Of a stretch of DNA of 64,000 nt, positions 35,531 through 48,009 are shown piece after piece (position 1 is the stretch's first letter; every line of letters begins with the position of its first letter). The stretch spans positions 40,834,608 through 40,898,607 of the forward strand of contig NC_064824.1 of assembly GCF_024166365.1 (NCBI RefSeq), read 5' to 3'. The stretch comes from Elephas maximus indicus. Its lineage: Eukaryota; Chordata; Mammalia; Proboscidea; Elephantidae. Both the position numbers and the translations under genes were made by a program. The notes under the pieces are model-generated. The model did not search any database, was not told the origin of the DNA, and saw nothing but the letters and a program-made list of their open reading frames with translations.

Positions 35531-37310
35531 CACTAATTCACAGGCTAATTTGGTTGTGGCTTATTAGTTTGGCATTTACAAACCTCACAGCCATCTCTCT
35601 TGTGGCAACCAAACAGACTATGTGGTAATACAAATTGATAATAAGAGGGTCAAAAGTAACTGGCCAGATTCTACAATGCCATGACTATTTCAGTTATTTT
35701 AATTTGGCATAATTCTCTTTCATGCCTGCTTTTAGTTGGTTGTATCTGGAGCTGCGATATGTTTTACTATTCTGCAAGAAGCCTCAAATCAGTTGAAAAA
35801 GGGAGCTTGTCAGCTCTTAGCCTTCAATTGCAGCCTAATGTGGTATATTAGCCCTCAATCCAAATTCAGGCAAATGTCATCCATTAATCATAGGCAAATG
35901 TAAGAAGCAAGAGTTATGATATTAACCAGAGAAATGTTCAAGGATAACTCTGAAGCACAACATGTAACCTATTCACCTACGAGGCTTTCATGCAAACTAA
36001 AACTGGCCAAAATTTCCAAAGCTCAAAGGGGTTTGTGCACACATGACACCTCAGGAAGAAGCCCCAGGCACAAACAACTTCATCTTCTAATCTTCTTGTC
36101 TCTTCTGATCTGTTTTCTTTTCTCAGCAAATTTTACTACGTGGAGTGGTAGAGATTATGCCTAATTTACGTTTTTGGATTCCAAATTGTGAAAAAACAAA
36201 TATGGATACATCATGGTATTTTCATTAGCGTCTATTAATCTGTCTATAAGACAAAGTCTATTTGCGAGTCACGGACCAGCAGGGAAAAATAATTAAGATA
36301 TCAACATCTCAATTAAACCTTCCTCCACTTGCACCCCTTAAAAAGTTTTCAGCCTCAAAAAGGAACTTAGTTCTTGGCAATATTAGCCTAAAATGCTTCT
36401 TCAGCTTTTCTTAGACTCTGGACATCTCAAAATGCACGTGAGGTCAAAATTGGCCCATAACATTAATTTTTTTGTGATTGTGGTTGTATCTTAAAAACTA
36501 AGCCCTTTTGCTTCCTTGTAAGAAAGCAAATTTGTTGAAGATAATTTCATTTTCCATTTTATGTTTGTAATACCTAAGGTGTCTAATCTTTAATAAGTAT
36601 TTGTGTAGAATGAATGACAATGTCCTATGTACCCACAAAAGCGAGATAGTATTATTACTGGCGACACACTGTAGCTGAGAGAATCTCAAGATATTGCAGG
36701 GTCAATATGCCAAGTTTTTCCTTCTTGCTGTACCAGCTACTAGCTGTGTCACCTCTGGCAAGTTACTAAATCTCCCTGAAGTTTAGTTTCGTAGTTATAA
36801 ACTGATGAAATGAGTACATTTTCTACTTAAAGAGTAGGCTGTTTGGGAGATCAAGGGAAAAGAAATAATAGAATTTTTGTAATCCGATCAGCACATATTA
36901 AATGAAAATTATTATTTCGAAGACACGTTTTCCTTAGTAGAATTATTTCCCAGTGTTGTAGTTGGAATAATAGCCTAGCTGAAGTCAACCTCCTTTTTAC
37001 GTAGTGTTTCATTGTTCCTGTATTTTTACGAAGATAACACGTGCCTTCTAAGTTTGTTTGCCAACCGTGCTGTCCCCCCGTGATGTATTTTTGTAAGCTC
37101 ACCATGCGAATTTTTTTTACAGCAACATGTAGAAAACTTAGCATAGCGGTGTTTATGAAAATACCTTGCAGGAGGAGGGAGCGGATGGCAAACAAATGTG
37201 GAAGGTGCATGTTATTTGCGGAAAAATACAGTAATTAAGTTTTATATCTAGGGATTTTTACTAGAAATGGTAAATGTGTGTGTGCATATATATTTTACTA
37301 TATTTAATTA
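35531..37310. other. Mostly unique sequence, no gene seen
   Basis: Apart from the MIR at 36728-36825, no element recognised. The 119-codon minus-strand frame at 36851-37210 lacks a known domain. Confidence 0.4.
36728..36825 (+). mobile_element. MIR fragment
   Basis: 'ctactagctgtgtcacctct' 'ggcaagttactaaatctccc' is the MIR core; the 3' part is poor. Confidence 0.7.
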
Positions 37311-37317
37311 TTTTTCT

Positions 37318-37490
37318 CTTTTTTTTAATTGAAGGATAGCATACATACAGAAAAGTGTATGTAGCCAGCACACTGATCAAGAGATCAGTACCCCACAAGG
37401 CCCTCTCTAGCTCTGTCCAGTTACTACCTAAGCCCCCCATCCCTAGAAGGACCAGGATCTTGGCTTTTCACACTATCTGTTAGTTTCCCA
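37318..37490 (+). mobile_element. Old L1M-type 3' UTR fragment
   Basis: 'ttgaaggatagcatacatac' 'agaaaagtgtatgta', 'gatcaagagatcagtacccc' and 'ccagttactacctaagcccc' follow the L1MC/L1ME UTR pattern. Confidence 0.55.
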
Positions 37491-40400
37491 TGATGTAATG
37501 CCCAAATAGAGTGGAGTCAGGTCACCTACCAAGCTGTGTGGTGTGGCAAATGGTCCAATGTCTCTACGCTTCAATTCTGTTTGTCTTTAAAAATAAGGAA
37601 ATTGAACTTATAAAGCTTTTTTTTCCATCTCAGTTTTTAATGATTCTTCTAAAGGATGCAGTACAATATATCCAGGTTAGTTCTATTTTTGTAATACAAC
37701 ATCTGTGGTTTGTTAACTCAGGTGGAGTTTTGCAGAAGCTAGAGGTGGCCATTTAACTTTATCCGCTATCATGGCTACAGCCCAGCCCCTAACCCCACAG
37801 GTCATGTTATAAACAAAGACCCTTGGACGCAGAGTGAGAGAGGGATGAAAGACTGAAGGAAGTGAGGGTCCTTCACCACTACCATGAAGCTAGAAGAACA
37901 ACATTAGAGCACTCTCCTCTGCTTGGTGCACTGGATAACGTCATATTACATGAAGGAGGGGAAATTCTCTTCAATTTGACGGTTTTAGATGCAGCATTCA
38001 GTTGCGGAATGAATTTAGCAATTAAAATATTGTTTGGGTAATGACATAAAAAAAAAGACATAGACTACTTAAATAACAGGATTAAAATCTCCTTTTTGCC
38101 TTAGTGATACAACATTTAGAAGGAAGCTATTGTCCTATGACTTCTGTCCTCTAAAGCTGAGTTGAGATGAGGAAGAACAAATTAGGATAACTTCCTCCAA
38201 ATGCCAAAAGGCAAGCATTACCACCTTCCTCCCCAGCTTGTGACACGTGCTCAGCCGCTGGCTGAGTTTTCTCTAGTCTCAAAGGTCCCTGCACCATGAA
38301 GGATTTATTTAAGTGTTTTAATTTTGTAATCGTTTTTTGAATGAATTCTGCAAAGCAAAGGATTCATTTTTAAAGCAACCAAAGAGATAAGTGAACGAGA
38401 ACCTACTTTCCAACAGGATCAGAACCTCAAGAAACTGTGCCCCTGATGCAAAGTGCACAAATACCATGGACTCAGGGAGCATGTAACCCTGCCACTTCCT
38501 GAGCCAGGAGATGTGCCTTCATCTATGACCTAAAATGATCTCTTCTCCAAGGTGCTCATACAGTGAGGTGAGAAGGCCAGTTGAGAACTCAAGTCTCTTT
38601 TTCTTGAGAAACACTTCCTGGAATTACAAGGTCCAAAGGTTGTGGAGCAAACCACTTCATTGCTCCCAATCGTGGGTGCCTCAAAGTACATTTTTAGCTC
38701 ATGGCCACAGGTGCCAGGGATAGGGCCTTGGTGAACAACAGGTTCACAACAGATTATGTGCCATTTGGTAATCCAACTTTAGGAGAGACAGGAGACACAT
38801 TTCCTCATCTGGGCTCTTACGGAATGTGACTTTTGGCTCCCCCTAAAGGGGAAACTAGTATTCAACTGGGAATGGACAATTGTGTCCTCTGGCTGCCTTG
38901 TTGGATGGAGAGAATACTTTCTGCTTACCTTTGTGAAAATTGCTTATATAGGACTAGCTACCCTCCCAACCAACATTTCCCCCAGTTCCTCCAATGCCGA
39001 ACAAGAAACTCAACCCCCCAAATCTAAACTCCAGACAAGTAGCTTGAAAAATGAAGATAAATTTTTCAAATCGAAAAGCCGTGTGCTTCTGTGATTGAAA
39101 ATCTTTTTCTTAGCGAGTGGGAGTTGCTTTCATCATGGCTGGTCATATGTTTTTGTTTTTCATTTTCTGGTGGAGAAGTTTTCTAGGGTATTTTTCAAAC
39201 TTTCCAGCTTAGCAAAGCGTTGGCTAAAATTGAAAAGAGAACTAGGCGTTGGGTCGGAGGCAGCATTAGGTTTGTTCTTGGGGGGTGGGGGGGGCAGGTT
39301 GCTGACACAGCGAAAATAAGACAAAACACTTGAAACTTCTGGCTTTGTACTTCTCAAATGCCTCTTTTAGAAATCGCTTAAGTCATTATTAACATCCACC
39401 ACCCACCTTCCCTTTCTGGTCCTGACATTGGGTAATAATAGATAATGTTGACATATGTTCCCTGCTGGTCAGAAATACTATACTTCTGTGAAAGGTAACA
39501 TTTTAAAGCTATGACAAAATGTATTTTACTTGGATTGAACCTTCGTTATTGGACTAATCTCAGAATGTGGGCTGTGGGGTAAAAGTTTTAACGTTTTAGT
39601 TGTGAGAGAAAGTTTGTTGGGAGACTAAAAGCATCAGTATGGGGTGTGTTTAGATTTCACCATTTCGAGAGGTATTGGCTTGATGTCAAACTCTTATGTC
39701 CTTAGGAATGTAAAGGAAACATTCCCAGTATGTATGAAGAACAGCTGTCCATGGACACAGCAACTTTTAAAACTGATTCTACCTCACTTTACTGCAGTGT
39801 GAATTATGGAATCAAAAAAATTTTTTTTTCACTGTGTACCAAAGAATTCTGTTTTACAGGCCAGTTTCGAAGCGTTTAACTGCATGAGACATATGCTGCA
39901 GTTCTGTTGTTTGTTCTCCATGTGATGTACTCTGAAATATGTTTTAAAAAAAAAAAGAGGGAGAGAGAGAGAAAAGCATGCAAATTCTTCTGATCAAATG
40001 TGATCCTCAAAACTACTTTTGAAACTAATTTAGGGGATGAGTTAGGAAAGGCCCCAGCTGGCTTCCATGCTACTGAAGTCTGAACAGCTCTTTGCAAAAC
40101 TGGAAAAATTGATTTTGTTTTGAAGGCTCACACAGACTTTAGTGTTGTGGAAGTTGGACAGAGTTTTTATTGAATCTGGTCCTTTGTGTTTTATGACAGT
40201 CTGAATGGGTGTTAAGATTCCACGAATAAATCTCCTGCCGTTTCTGAAATTTCTGATATAAACATGTGCTCTGTCAATTTGTTCTCTGTACAAGCGTCTT
40301 TCAGAATGTTAACAAACATGGCGTGCTGGTGGGTGGGTAGGCCAATGGGAGAACTCTCTGCCTTGCTTGGTAGAACTTTCTGGTATAATTTTTCTCTTGT

Positions 40401-41358
40401 TTCTCAATTTTGTGGCCACTGAAAACTGCGGCTGCCTGGGGGCAGGGTGGGTGGGGTGGCGTGGAGTATGAGGACTTCACGAGTCAGAAGAGCTAGCTCT
40501 AGGCCAGTTGGAGAAGTGTTGTTAAAGGTCTTCAATTGAAACGCTGGTCAAGAGGATTGTGGGTGGACCATCAGGAAATGTATCTTCTTCACTGCCTCAG
40601 GTGAATACCTGTGACGGTTACTGGGAGTAACATAGGTAGAAAAGGCAAGAATATATTTTTAAAATATAGTCTTCCTATATTCAGCATCAGTTTGTATATT
40701 TAAACTCAAATATCAAATTGATAATACCCTAAGTTTCCAACTAGTTACTGTAATTTAAAACAAGCAAGCGAAAACAAAAAGTCTCCATTTTTCTGACAAA
40801 ACTTAGGTCATGCACAATATAAACACTTTTGAAGGAGAATCATGATTAAGTTTCAGGAAATGTTGTGTTCCACAATTAATGCTAGTGAAAAATGGCATAT
40901 TGTATAATTTGAAATTTTATAATTTATAACTATTATTCTGATCTAACATCTGAGCTAACATCTGAAGCATAAGTCTAAATCTTTGTGGCCTAAATCTTAT
41001 TCTTCAGATATTTAATGCCCAGACTAGAACAGTGATAACTGTGATGGCTCCTTTTCCTTGCATCAACAAGAATTTATTGTTATGTGATTAAAATGCCAAG
41101 CGACATCCAGCTATTTACTAAGTTTTTACACAATTGTCCTTCTAGGGTGGTTATCTGGTATAAAGAGCAATTCACTAGATATATATTCCCTTCCACATTG
41201 CCTTTCATGGAGACTTGGTAAAAGATCTGAGTAGTCATTTTGGGTGAATTTGCATCATGATGAAATCAATGAGTTAATAGGGACTTCATGGGAGATTTTA
41301 ATACACTCCGTTATTGGCATATAAATTGGGCCAGTTACTTGATGTGCTATTCTTCGTG

Positions 41359-41520
41359 GGCCAAATTCTGCCCTCTGTTTCTTACTTGAGATTCCCACTG
41401 AAGTAGTAATTACCAAGTGGAAGAAGACTAAAAATGTTCGGCCAAATTCCGTTCTAAGTTGCTATCATGTAACTCCCAATGAAGTTAATTACAACTTAGT
41501 AAGAACTAGTGCTACAGAGT
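41359..41520. repeat. Diverged tandem pair of an old dispersed-repeat-like unit
   Basis: 'ggccaaattctgccct' (41359) recurs as 'ggccaaattccgttct' (41441), each followed by 'cccactgaagt' or 'cccaatgaagt' and then 'taattac' at matching distances. The unit is about 82 bp and clearly diverged. It resembles old amniote dispersed-repeat text; the family is not identified. Confidence 0.5.
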
Positions 41521-42553
41521 CTTAAGGGCTTTGGAACTCTGTGATCTGCCATCCAAGACACCAGGCCAACAGTCTGCCTTTAAATATCTCATTTTAAGAG
41601 GCAAATTGACTCTATGGAAGGTAAGAGATGGCAGTGCCAGCAACTACATATATAATGGGGCTTAAAAAGTAGACTTTAACATCTTTGAACTTGAAGAATT
41701 TCATCTTTTTGTAGTTTCCCTCTTTGGGAGAGAGTGTTTTATAGGAGCTTTAATTCGCTCTAGTGCGTTAGAGTCTATTGGTATGAGTTACCTCCTGTCC
41801 CATTCTCCAAGCATCCCTTAACTATAATAATATATAATTTTTATTTCCATTAATTGTAAAGCATTTGCTTAAGTCATCACTGCTTAGCTATTATTTCCTG
41901 GAGCTAAACCATTATCTTTCTTAAATACAGATGTTTATATTATGCATAATATAATTCCTGTCATAAGAATTCATTGTAACTTTTCAAAATTCCTTGGCTC
42001 TCATTTAACATATGTCTCAGTTTAGCCTTTTATTATTTTTTTAATGGAAAAAAATAGGTCCCATGACCTACTGGATAACAATACAGTATGTGCCACTAAA
42101 TAGGCTCCCTGCAGGATTTTGCCTTCATGAAAATAAGACTCCAGGGAAACGAGAGGCCATTGCTCATGGTATGACATGAATGGAACTCACTGTAATCAGG
42201 ACCATCTGCTGGATTGTTCCAGGTTAAGTCTTCTCCTGAAAGTTGGTTTGTGGAACTGCCCAGCCTCTGGGATCCTCTGGTTTTTGTACTTCAGGACGTT
42301 GGCAACTCAGAGAGTATTTTGAGATATGTATTAGGAATCAAGCAGGTCAGGAAAAGTGGTGGATAATGACTAGTTATGTGTCTGATGGAAGCTCAAAGAC
42401 AGTTGAGACTGGATTCACATTAAAAGCCATTTCAGGTTAAAGCCATGGAAGGAAGAGCCAATTCATCCTTAGAGTAGACTGGGCTTGTCAAAGATTGATT
42501 TTAACTGCCTTAGGGTTGCCTTTCTGTATGTTGCTAACAAAGTTAACAGAGCA

Positions 42554-42573
42554 ATATATATATATATATATAT
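42554..42573. repeat. (TA)n microsatellite
   Basis: About ten uninterrupted TA units. Confidence 0.9.
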
Positions 42574-42744
42574 TTTAAAAGGGCATTAGAAATTCAGTTT
42601 CAAAATTAGAAGTATAGAGTTATTAGGATTGGAAGAAACTTACTTCCTACCATCCTCTTTCTTCTTTGTCTACCTTCTTACCTGCCGTTTTCCGTCCATT
42701 GCACCTTTCCTTTTTCCTTCTCTCCATAAGCATTTATTGAACTC

Positions 42745-43251
42745 TGTATTAGTCACCTAGTCCTGCTGTAATAGAAATACTACAGTGGACACCTTTAACA
42801 AACAGAATTTTATTCTTGCACAGTCTGGTAGGCTAGAAGTCCAAATTCAGAGAGCCAGTTCCGGGGGGGGGAAGCTTTCTCTGTTGGCTCTGGAGGAAGG
42901 TCCTTGTCATCAGTCTTCCCCTGGACTGGTTGCTTCTCCACACAGGAACCTCAGGTACAAAGGACACACTCTGCTCCTGGTGCTGCTTTCTTGGTGGTAT
43001 GAAGCCCCCCTATCTCTCTGTTCCCTTCTCTCTCCTATATCTCAAGAGATTAGCTCAAGACAGGATCCAATTTTGTAGACTGAGACCTGCTTTATTAACA
43101 TAACTGCTGCCTATCCCACTTCATTAACATCACAGAGATAGGATTTACAACACATAAGAAAATCACATCAGGCAATCACACAATACTGGGAATCATGGCC
43201 TAGCCAAATTGATACACATCTTTTTTGGGGACACAATTCAAACTCCTAGTA
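42745..43251 (-). mobile_element. Solo LTR of an ERVL-MaLR-type retrotransposon
   Basis: Plus-strand text starts 'tgtattagtcacctagtcct' 'gctgtaatagaaatac' and ends 'ggggacacaattcaaactcc', the reversed ends of MaLR-like LTRs. On the minus strand an AATAAA lies near 42811. Blocks match the LTR at 55530-55942 ('aattttattcttgcacagtc' / 'aatttattttctcaggg'; 'ggctctggaggaaggtcctt'). No internal region or coding sequence adjoins, so it is a solo LTR. Exact ends and a 5-bp duplication are ambiguous. Confidence 0.75.
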
Positions 43252-43649
43252 TTTACCAGCAATTTTAAAAACCACCGGGTATAAACAAGGGGAGTCACGA
43301 TTTCTGTTCACTTCTAGCTAGGGTGATTTTTTAAGAAAAGCAACAATTATAGAGGGTCTCTTTCATGTGGGAGCACTAAGGAGAGCTACCCACAGTGGTT
43401 TGTGGAAACACCAAGGTCTTAAAGGTCTTGACCACTGAAAAAATTATGTCATACCTGTTTGTAATTAAACAGATGAATAGTATTAAACTGTAAAATTAGT
43501 GCAAAGAAGTGCAACAAAGTTTTGATTTAGCCAGTAACAGACAAATAATACTTTCAAAAAAAAATTAAAATGATTTCAAATTATTTTTCTTCTCAGCTTC
43601 TTAGTTCTTCTCCTAGTTGGGCCTATTAGACCCATAACGATGGAAGCTC

Positions 43650-44110
43650 CTGACCCAGGATGGGTTTTCAGGGAAGGCTTTCAAGAGAAGGTGATGCTTG
43701 AGTTGAAACTTGAAGAACTTGGGTTTATCTAGGCTTGAGAGAGTTGGTGAGATGCTCTGGCTGGGGCCAGGGGAAAGGGCAGGATTTGTGGGGTGATGTG
43801 TATTTGAGGCAGATAAAGTTCTCTGTGCAAATGTATTGACAAAAATTACATGGTGCCATTGGTTTGGTGTGGGTGGAACATAGAGTGGGGATCTGTGGGA
43901 ATTAGGGCTTATAACAGCATATTAAGGAGTTTGAATGCCATCTGAAAGAAATGGGAAACACTGAGAACTTTGAGTAGCAGAACCAAAGATTCATATGTTA
44001 GAATAATAACTTATTTGACAGCATTAAGAAGAGATTTGGGAATGGGGTAGAGACTGGTGGCACGGAGATTAGTTGGGAAGGCTGTTGTAACACTTCTGGC
44101 AAATAATGGG
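43650..44110 (-). mobile_element. L2-like 3' region (tentative)
   Basis: 'gtgatgcttgagttgaaact' 'tgaagaacttggg', 'ctggggccaggggaaagggc' and 'taaggagtttgaatgccatc' resemble the reverse L2 3' UTR, strongly diverged. Confidence 0.5.
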
Positions 44111-44117
44111 ACCTTTT

Positions 44118-44209
44118 GAGTCTCTGAGAGGTGTGAAGGGTTAAGTGCCGAGATACTAACTGAAAGGTTGGTCTTTTGAATCCACCCAGAGGCGCCTCAG
44201 AAGAAAGAT
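44118..44209 (+). mobile_element. AfroSINE long type, 5' half only
   Basis: 'gagtctctgagaggtgtgaa' head, 'actaactgaaaggttgg' block, 'gaatccacccagaggcgcct' 'cagaagaaaga'. The sequence then leaves the SINE; the 3' half is missing. Confidence 0.82.
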
Positions 44210-44277
44210 ACGTATACTGAAGATGGATTCTACACTGACTACTTTTCATTCTTTATTCTCTACCCAACTCACCTTCT

Positions 44278-44360
44278 ATGGAGCAGTTCTACTCTGTCCT
44301 ATAGAGTCGCTATGAGTCGGAATCGATTCGACAGCAAAGGTTTTGCTTTTTTTTGGTTTG
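44278..44360 (+). mobile_element. AfroSINE 3' half, 5'-truncated insertion
   Basis: 'atggagcagttctactctgt' through 'gagtcggaatcgattcgaca' to a T-rich end. Exact 11-bp duplication 'actcaccttct' (44267-44277, 44361-44371), so it is its own insertion event and not the lost half of 44118-44209. Confidence 0.9.
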
Positions 44361-44458
44361 ACTCACCTTCTGCCCTGTATCCTATTCCTTGAAGGTTCAG
44401 GTCTTTGCTTGGGAATTGAGAAATAAAGTCCTCCTTTTTTTTAATGAGTTGATATCGA

Positions 44459-44690
44459 GGGCAGTGATTCAGTGGAAGAATTCCCGCCTTCCATGAGAGA
44501 CACCCAAGTGCAATTCTTGGCCAACGCACCTCAAGAACAGCCACGACTTGGCCGTCAGTGGAGGCTTGCATGTTGCTGTGGTGCTGAACAGACTTCAGCA
44601 AAAATTCCAGACTAAGACAGACTAGGAAGAAAGGCCTGGCTATCTATTTCCAAAAATCGGCCAGCGAAAACCCTATGGATCACAACATGA
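44459..44690 (+). mobile_element. tRNA-Gly-headed afrotherian SINE
   Basis: The head 'gcagtgattcagtggaagaa' 'ttcccgccttcc' mirrors tRNA-Gly(GCC), with A box 'ttcagtggaag' and a decayed B box 'caagtgcaattcttggcc'. The following body 'ctaagacagactaggaagaa' 'aggcctggctatctatttcc' is shared with the long AfroSINE. The element ends at 'ccctatggatcacaac' without the RTE-like tail. Confidence 0.8.
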
Positions 44691-46222
44691 TTGACTGTTT
44701 CCTCTGTCTTGCATAAGAACCACACCCGTGAATTTTTATCCTCTTACAGCTACAAAGATTTTGTTAAGCCTCAGGAAAATCATAAATTTACCTCGATTAT
44801 TCTTTCAGCAAAGTGGGAATGGCATCAGATAGGCTGCCTAAGAATTGTATACAGTTTTTTTTTTTCTCTTTTACTTAGGATACTTGGAAGATGTCAAGTG
44901 CTAAGTGTTCTGAACTTTGGTATGAGATTTAAAGTACAAAATATCTCTGCATGATGATAGATCAGATTTTTCGAGAAATCCCTTTGGGGAAGTTTAAACT
45001 TCCATTTATACAATGAAAGTAGTATTTATCTGGCCCCTTAATGTGATTTTGTAAAATCTACCTTAAAATAACACAAAACAGCAAAGCTTTCTTCCTTAAG
45101 AGTGAACTTTTTAAAGAGAGTGAAAACATAGTTGTAACATTACTTTTCGTGTGGCATGTGAAAAGAAAATCCTGGAAACACATGTTTATTTTTTTCAGTT
45201 CCTGACCACTGTGTTTGGAAAAACTGCCAAGTGTGACTTAAAACTTGCAAATACAGTAACTTGCTTTGAAATTTGGACCAATAACATCTTGGGCTGTTTT
45301 ATGTAGAAAAGGGAATTGTTATGTTAACTTTGACTCCCTCTGATCACTTTGCTTCCCTGAAATCAGTTGCAAACAGAAGATTAAACAGAGCGGATTCCAA
45401 TGAATGAATACAACTAAATGTAACCGACAGTCTTTAATATACAAATACTGAACGTGGGACATTATCAATTCTCCAAAGAAGTACCCTTTATGCTTTTATA
45501 CAAGTGCTTAAGAACAGACTTTATGAAAGGATGTTGAAAGCTTGCCAAACTTTCTTTGTATTTTGAAAGTCTACATCAAGAAGGGATAGTAAACAGTTGT
45601 TGAGAATAGGAAAAAGGAAACTATTAGCATTGTTTTCTTTTAAAGATAAAAAGAGAGTCCCAAGGAAAAGCTTCATAATCTTTGAAATATGTATATGTTG
45701 TTTAATCAGTTCGAAATAAATGACACTGTAAAATTTATGCTTCTGTAGCCAGAAAGAAAAGCTCATTACCTGTTAATTAACAACAACAAAAAAGGTAACT
45801 GGCTCTTTTTATTGAGGGCATATTTTAGGACAACCATTTCTACTTTATGTCATTTGGCAAGTTGCAGGCAGAGTGGGGGGGACCCTAGTTCTGAATTTTC
45901 AAAGCCAAGAAGGGATATGTGTAGTAAGTCTAAATACATCTGTGTTTGCTTTTTAAAATACAGTAGCTGATCTCCAAACTTTTCCTTCTCAGTTCCTCAT
46001 TTTTATCTCATAGGAACTGGCCTGTTAAGTATTAACATGTTAAAATATTTTCATTTGATTTGCAGACAGACATCACTGTTGCACATTTTTGACCAGCATG
46101 AGAATATAAAAATATTTGTAAAATTCTCTGTGATCTAGCAATGGCAGTTAAGATGCTGGATACTTAAAACCTGTAGTAGGAGCTGCTGATTTATGAGTTA
46201 AAAGAATTTTTTCTTTTTTTTT
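44691..46222. other. Unique AT-rich sequence, no gene seen
   Basis: No repeat recognised; frames under 90 codons without known domains. Confidence 0.4.
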
Positions 46223-46439
46223 CTACCCCAGGGTGGTGCAAATGTTAACGTGTTTGGCTTCTAACCAAAAGGTTGGAAGTTTGAGTCTACCCAGGGACTC
46301 CTCAGCAGAAAGGCCAGGTGATCTCCCTCTAAAAAATCAGCCATTAAAAACCCTACGGGGCACAGTTCTACCCTGACATACTTGGGGTTGCCATGAGTTG
46401 GAATTAACTTGACAACAGCTTTTTTTTTTTTTTTTTTTT
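46223..46439 (+). mobile_element. AfroSINE, long type
   Basis: 'ccagggtggtgcaaatgtta' head, 'ctaaccaaaaggttggaag', 'cagcagaaaggccaggtgat' middle, tail 'gagttggaattaacttgaca' and a T19-20 run. Confidence 0.87.
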
Positions 46440-46489
46440 ACTGGTTCTATGTAACAAGGAAAAAAAAAAAAAACTTTAAAAAGTAATAC

Positions 46490-46625
46490 TTCATAGTTTA
46501 CTAAAAACTCTGATGTGTGTTATCTCATTTGAGTTTAATAAGAGCCCATAGAGCATGTGTTCATTATTATCCCATTTTTACAGATGAGGAAAGAAGATAG
46601 AAAAATTACAAGTGTAATTCCGGCT
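46490..46625 (-). mobile_element. MIR fragment
   Basis: 'ttatctcatttgagtttaat' and 'ttattatcccatttttacag' 'atgaggaaag' are reverse MIR landmarks. Confidence 0.7.
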
Positions 46626-47315
46626 GCCCTTAACAAGAATGCAAACAAAAGAACAAGTAAACGAATATATTTTTAAATTGTCACTTCTGCCCTCTCTTGG
46701 GATAATTCAGAACAAGGAGGATGCCCTGTCTCTTTGTAATACTGACACCTAATAATGGAAGGAAGACGGATTTGTCTGATTGCTGAAATGGCAAGTCTGA
46801 TACCCATTGGTTCATGTATGTATGGTGTGGTTAATATGTTAAAAGTTATTTTACATACGTTCTTCAAACTTTGGTGTGCACATGGGCCTCTGGACATCTT
46901 ATGAAAATGCCAATTTTGATTCGGTAGGACTGGGATGGGGTTTGATTCTGTATTTCTGATCAGCTCCCAGGGTCTGTGATGCTCCTCCTGGTCCAGGGAC
47001 CAAGTTTGAGTAGCAAGATCCTAGTGTTTCTTGCCTCCCCCTCTTAGGGCTGCCCCCTGCATGTATATTTTATTCTCTCCAGGGGAGAAGTCTGTAATTT
47101 TCTAGGTCTTTTGCTTGTGATAAGTGGATGGGATGATGGTGGGGAAGAGATAAGTTTCCCGTTTTGCCTTAGATAGAAATAATTTTTCTTCAAGCAATTT
47201 ACCAGAAATAAAACAAAAGTATTACAACTCCTTATTACAACTCCATCTAACCACTGATCTAATTTCCCAATTTGTTTGGAACTTGGAGAAGAAAGGATTG
47301 TGTTATCGTTGTCAT
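46626..47315. other. Unique sequence, no gene seen
   Basis: No element or exon recognised. Confidence 0.4.
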
Positions 47316-47500
47316 ATTCTGTTTTCATGCCTTCATGGAGTTTACATTCTAGAGGGGAGAGACAGAGAAAAAGCAAATAAATAAAATGTACAGTGTATCA
47401 GATTGGTTTTTCAATTTTTTAACAGGATGATCAGGAAAAGTCTCACTCCAAAGAGGGCGGCTGAAGGATAAGTAAGACGATGTGCTTAGAAGAAATTAGT
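47316..47500 (-). mobile_element. L2 fragment
   Basis: 'catgccttcatggagtttac' 'attctagagggg' is the reverse of the L2 '...ctagaatgtaagctccatga' block; the part after 47400 is poorly matched. Confidence 0.6.
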
Positions 47501-48009
47501 TTAGTGCCTGACAAAGAGCAGGTGCTAAAAATGTTAGTTTCCCTTCCTTCTGCACATCCAGAGGTGTGGCCTGTACTTGTTTTTTGTATTCAGGGCAGGG
47601 AAGAGACTTTCCATGTTGGTGGGTGCTCACATGTGCCATGCCTCCTAGGTTATATCTTGGAGGTTCAACGGCACTTGAAAAATTCTCTGCTGGGCCCCAA
47701 CCAGATCCCCTGGCCTTTGGCTCCTATATGACACATGTATTTTCCTTATGAGTCTGTCATCAGTGACTGAGGCCTTGTCCCTCTGAGGAAATTCACCCAT
47801 TCCGCCAAAAATAAGCTAGGGAAAATTCATGAAGTGTGCTTTTGAACAAGACAAGGAAAGGCTTCTGGTTTCTCTGCTGGTGGTCATTCTCCTGGGCTCT
47901 CTCTCTTCAAGAAGAGAGAATGTGTTTAAAGGATTCATGGATGAGCAATATCATGGAGTACATACCACAGTGGCTGGCACATGAAGGTACTCAAAAATAA
48001 TGACAATTA

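Larger units (their letters stand above)
37491..42740. other. Long repeat-poor stretch, no gene seen
   Basis: About 5 kb in which only a diverged internal duplication (41359-41520) and a (TA)n run (42554-42573) stand out. No frame reaches 90 codons and none shows a known domain. The scarcity of retrotransposons contrasts with both flanks. Confidence 0.4.

Noticed and set aside
42745..43251. Endogenous retroviral provirus
   Set aside because: Only an LTR is present. There is no primer-binding site followed by internal coding sequence and no second LTR in the same orientation nearby.
44459..44530. tRNA-Gly gene or pseudogene
   Set aside because: It is the head of a SINE with an AfroSINE-type body attached.
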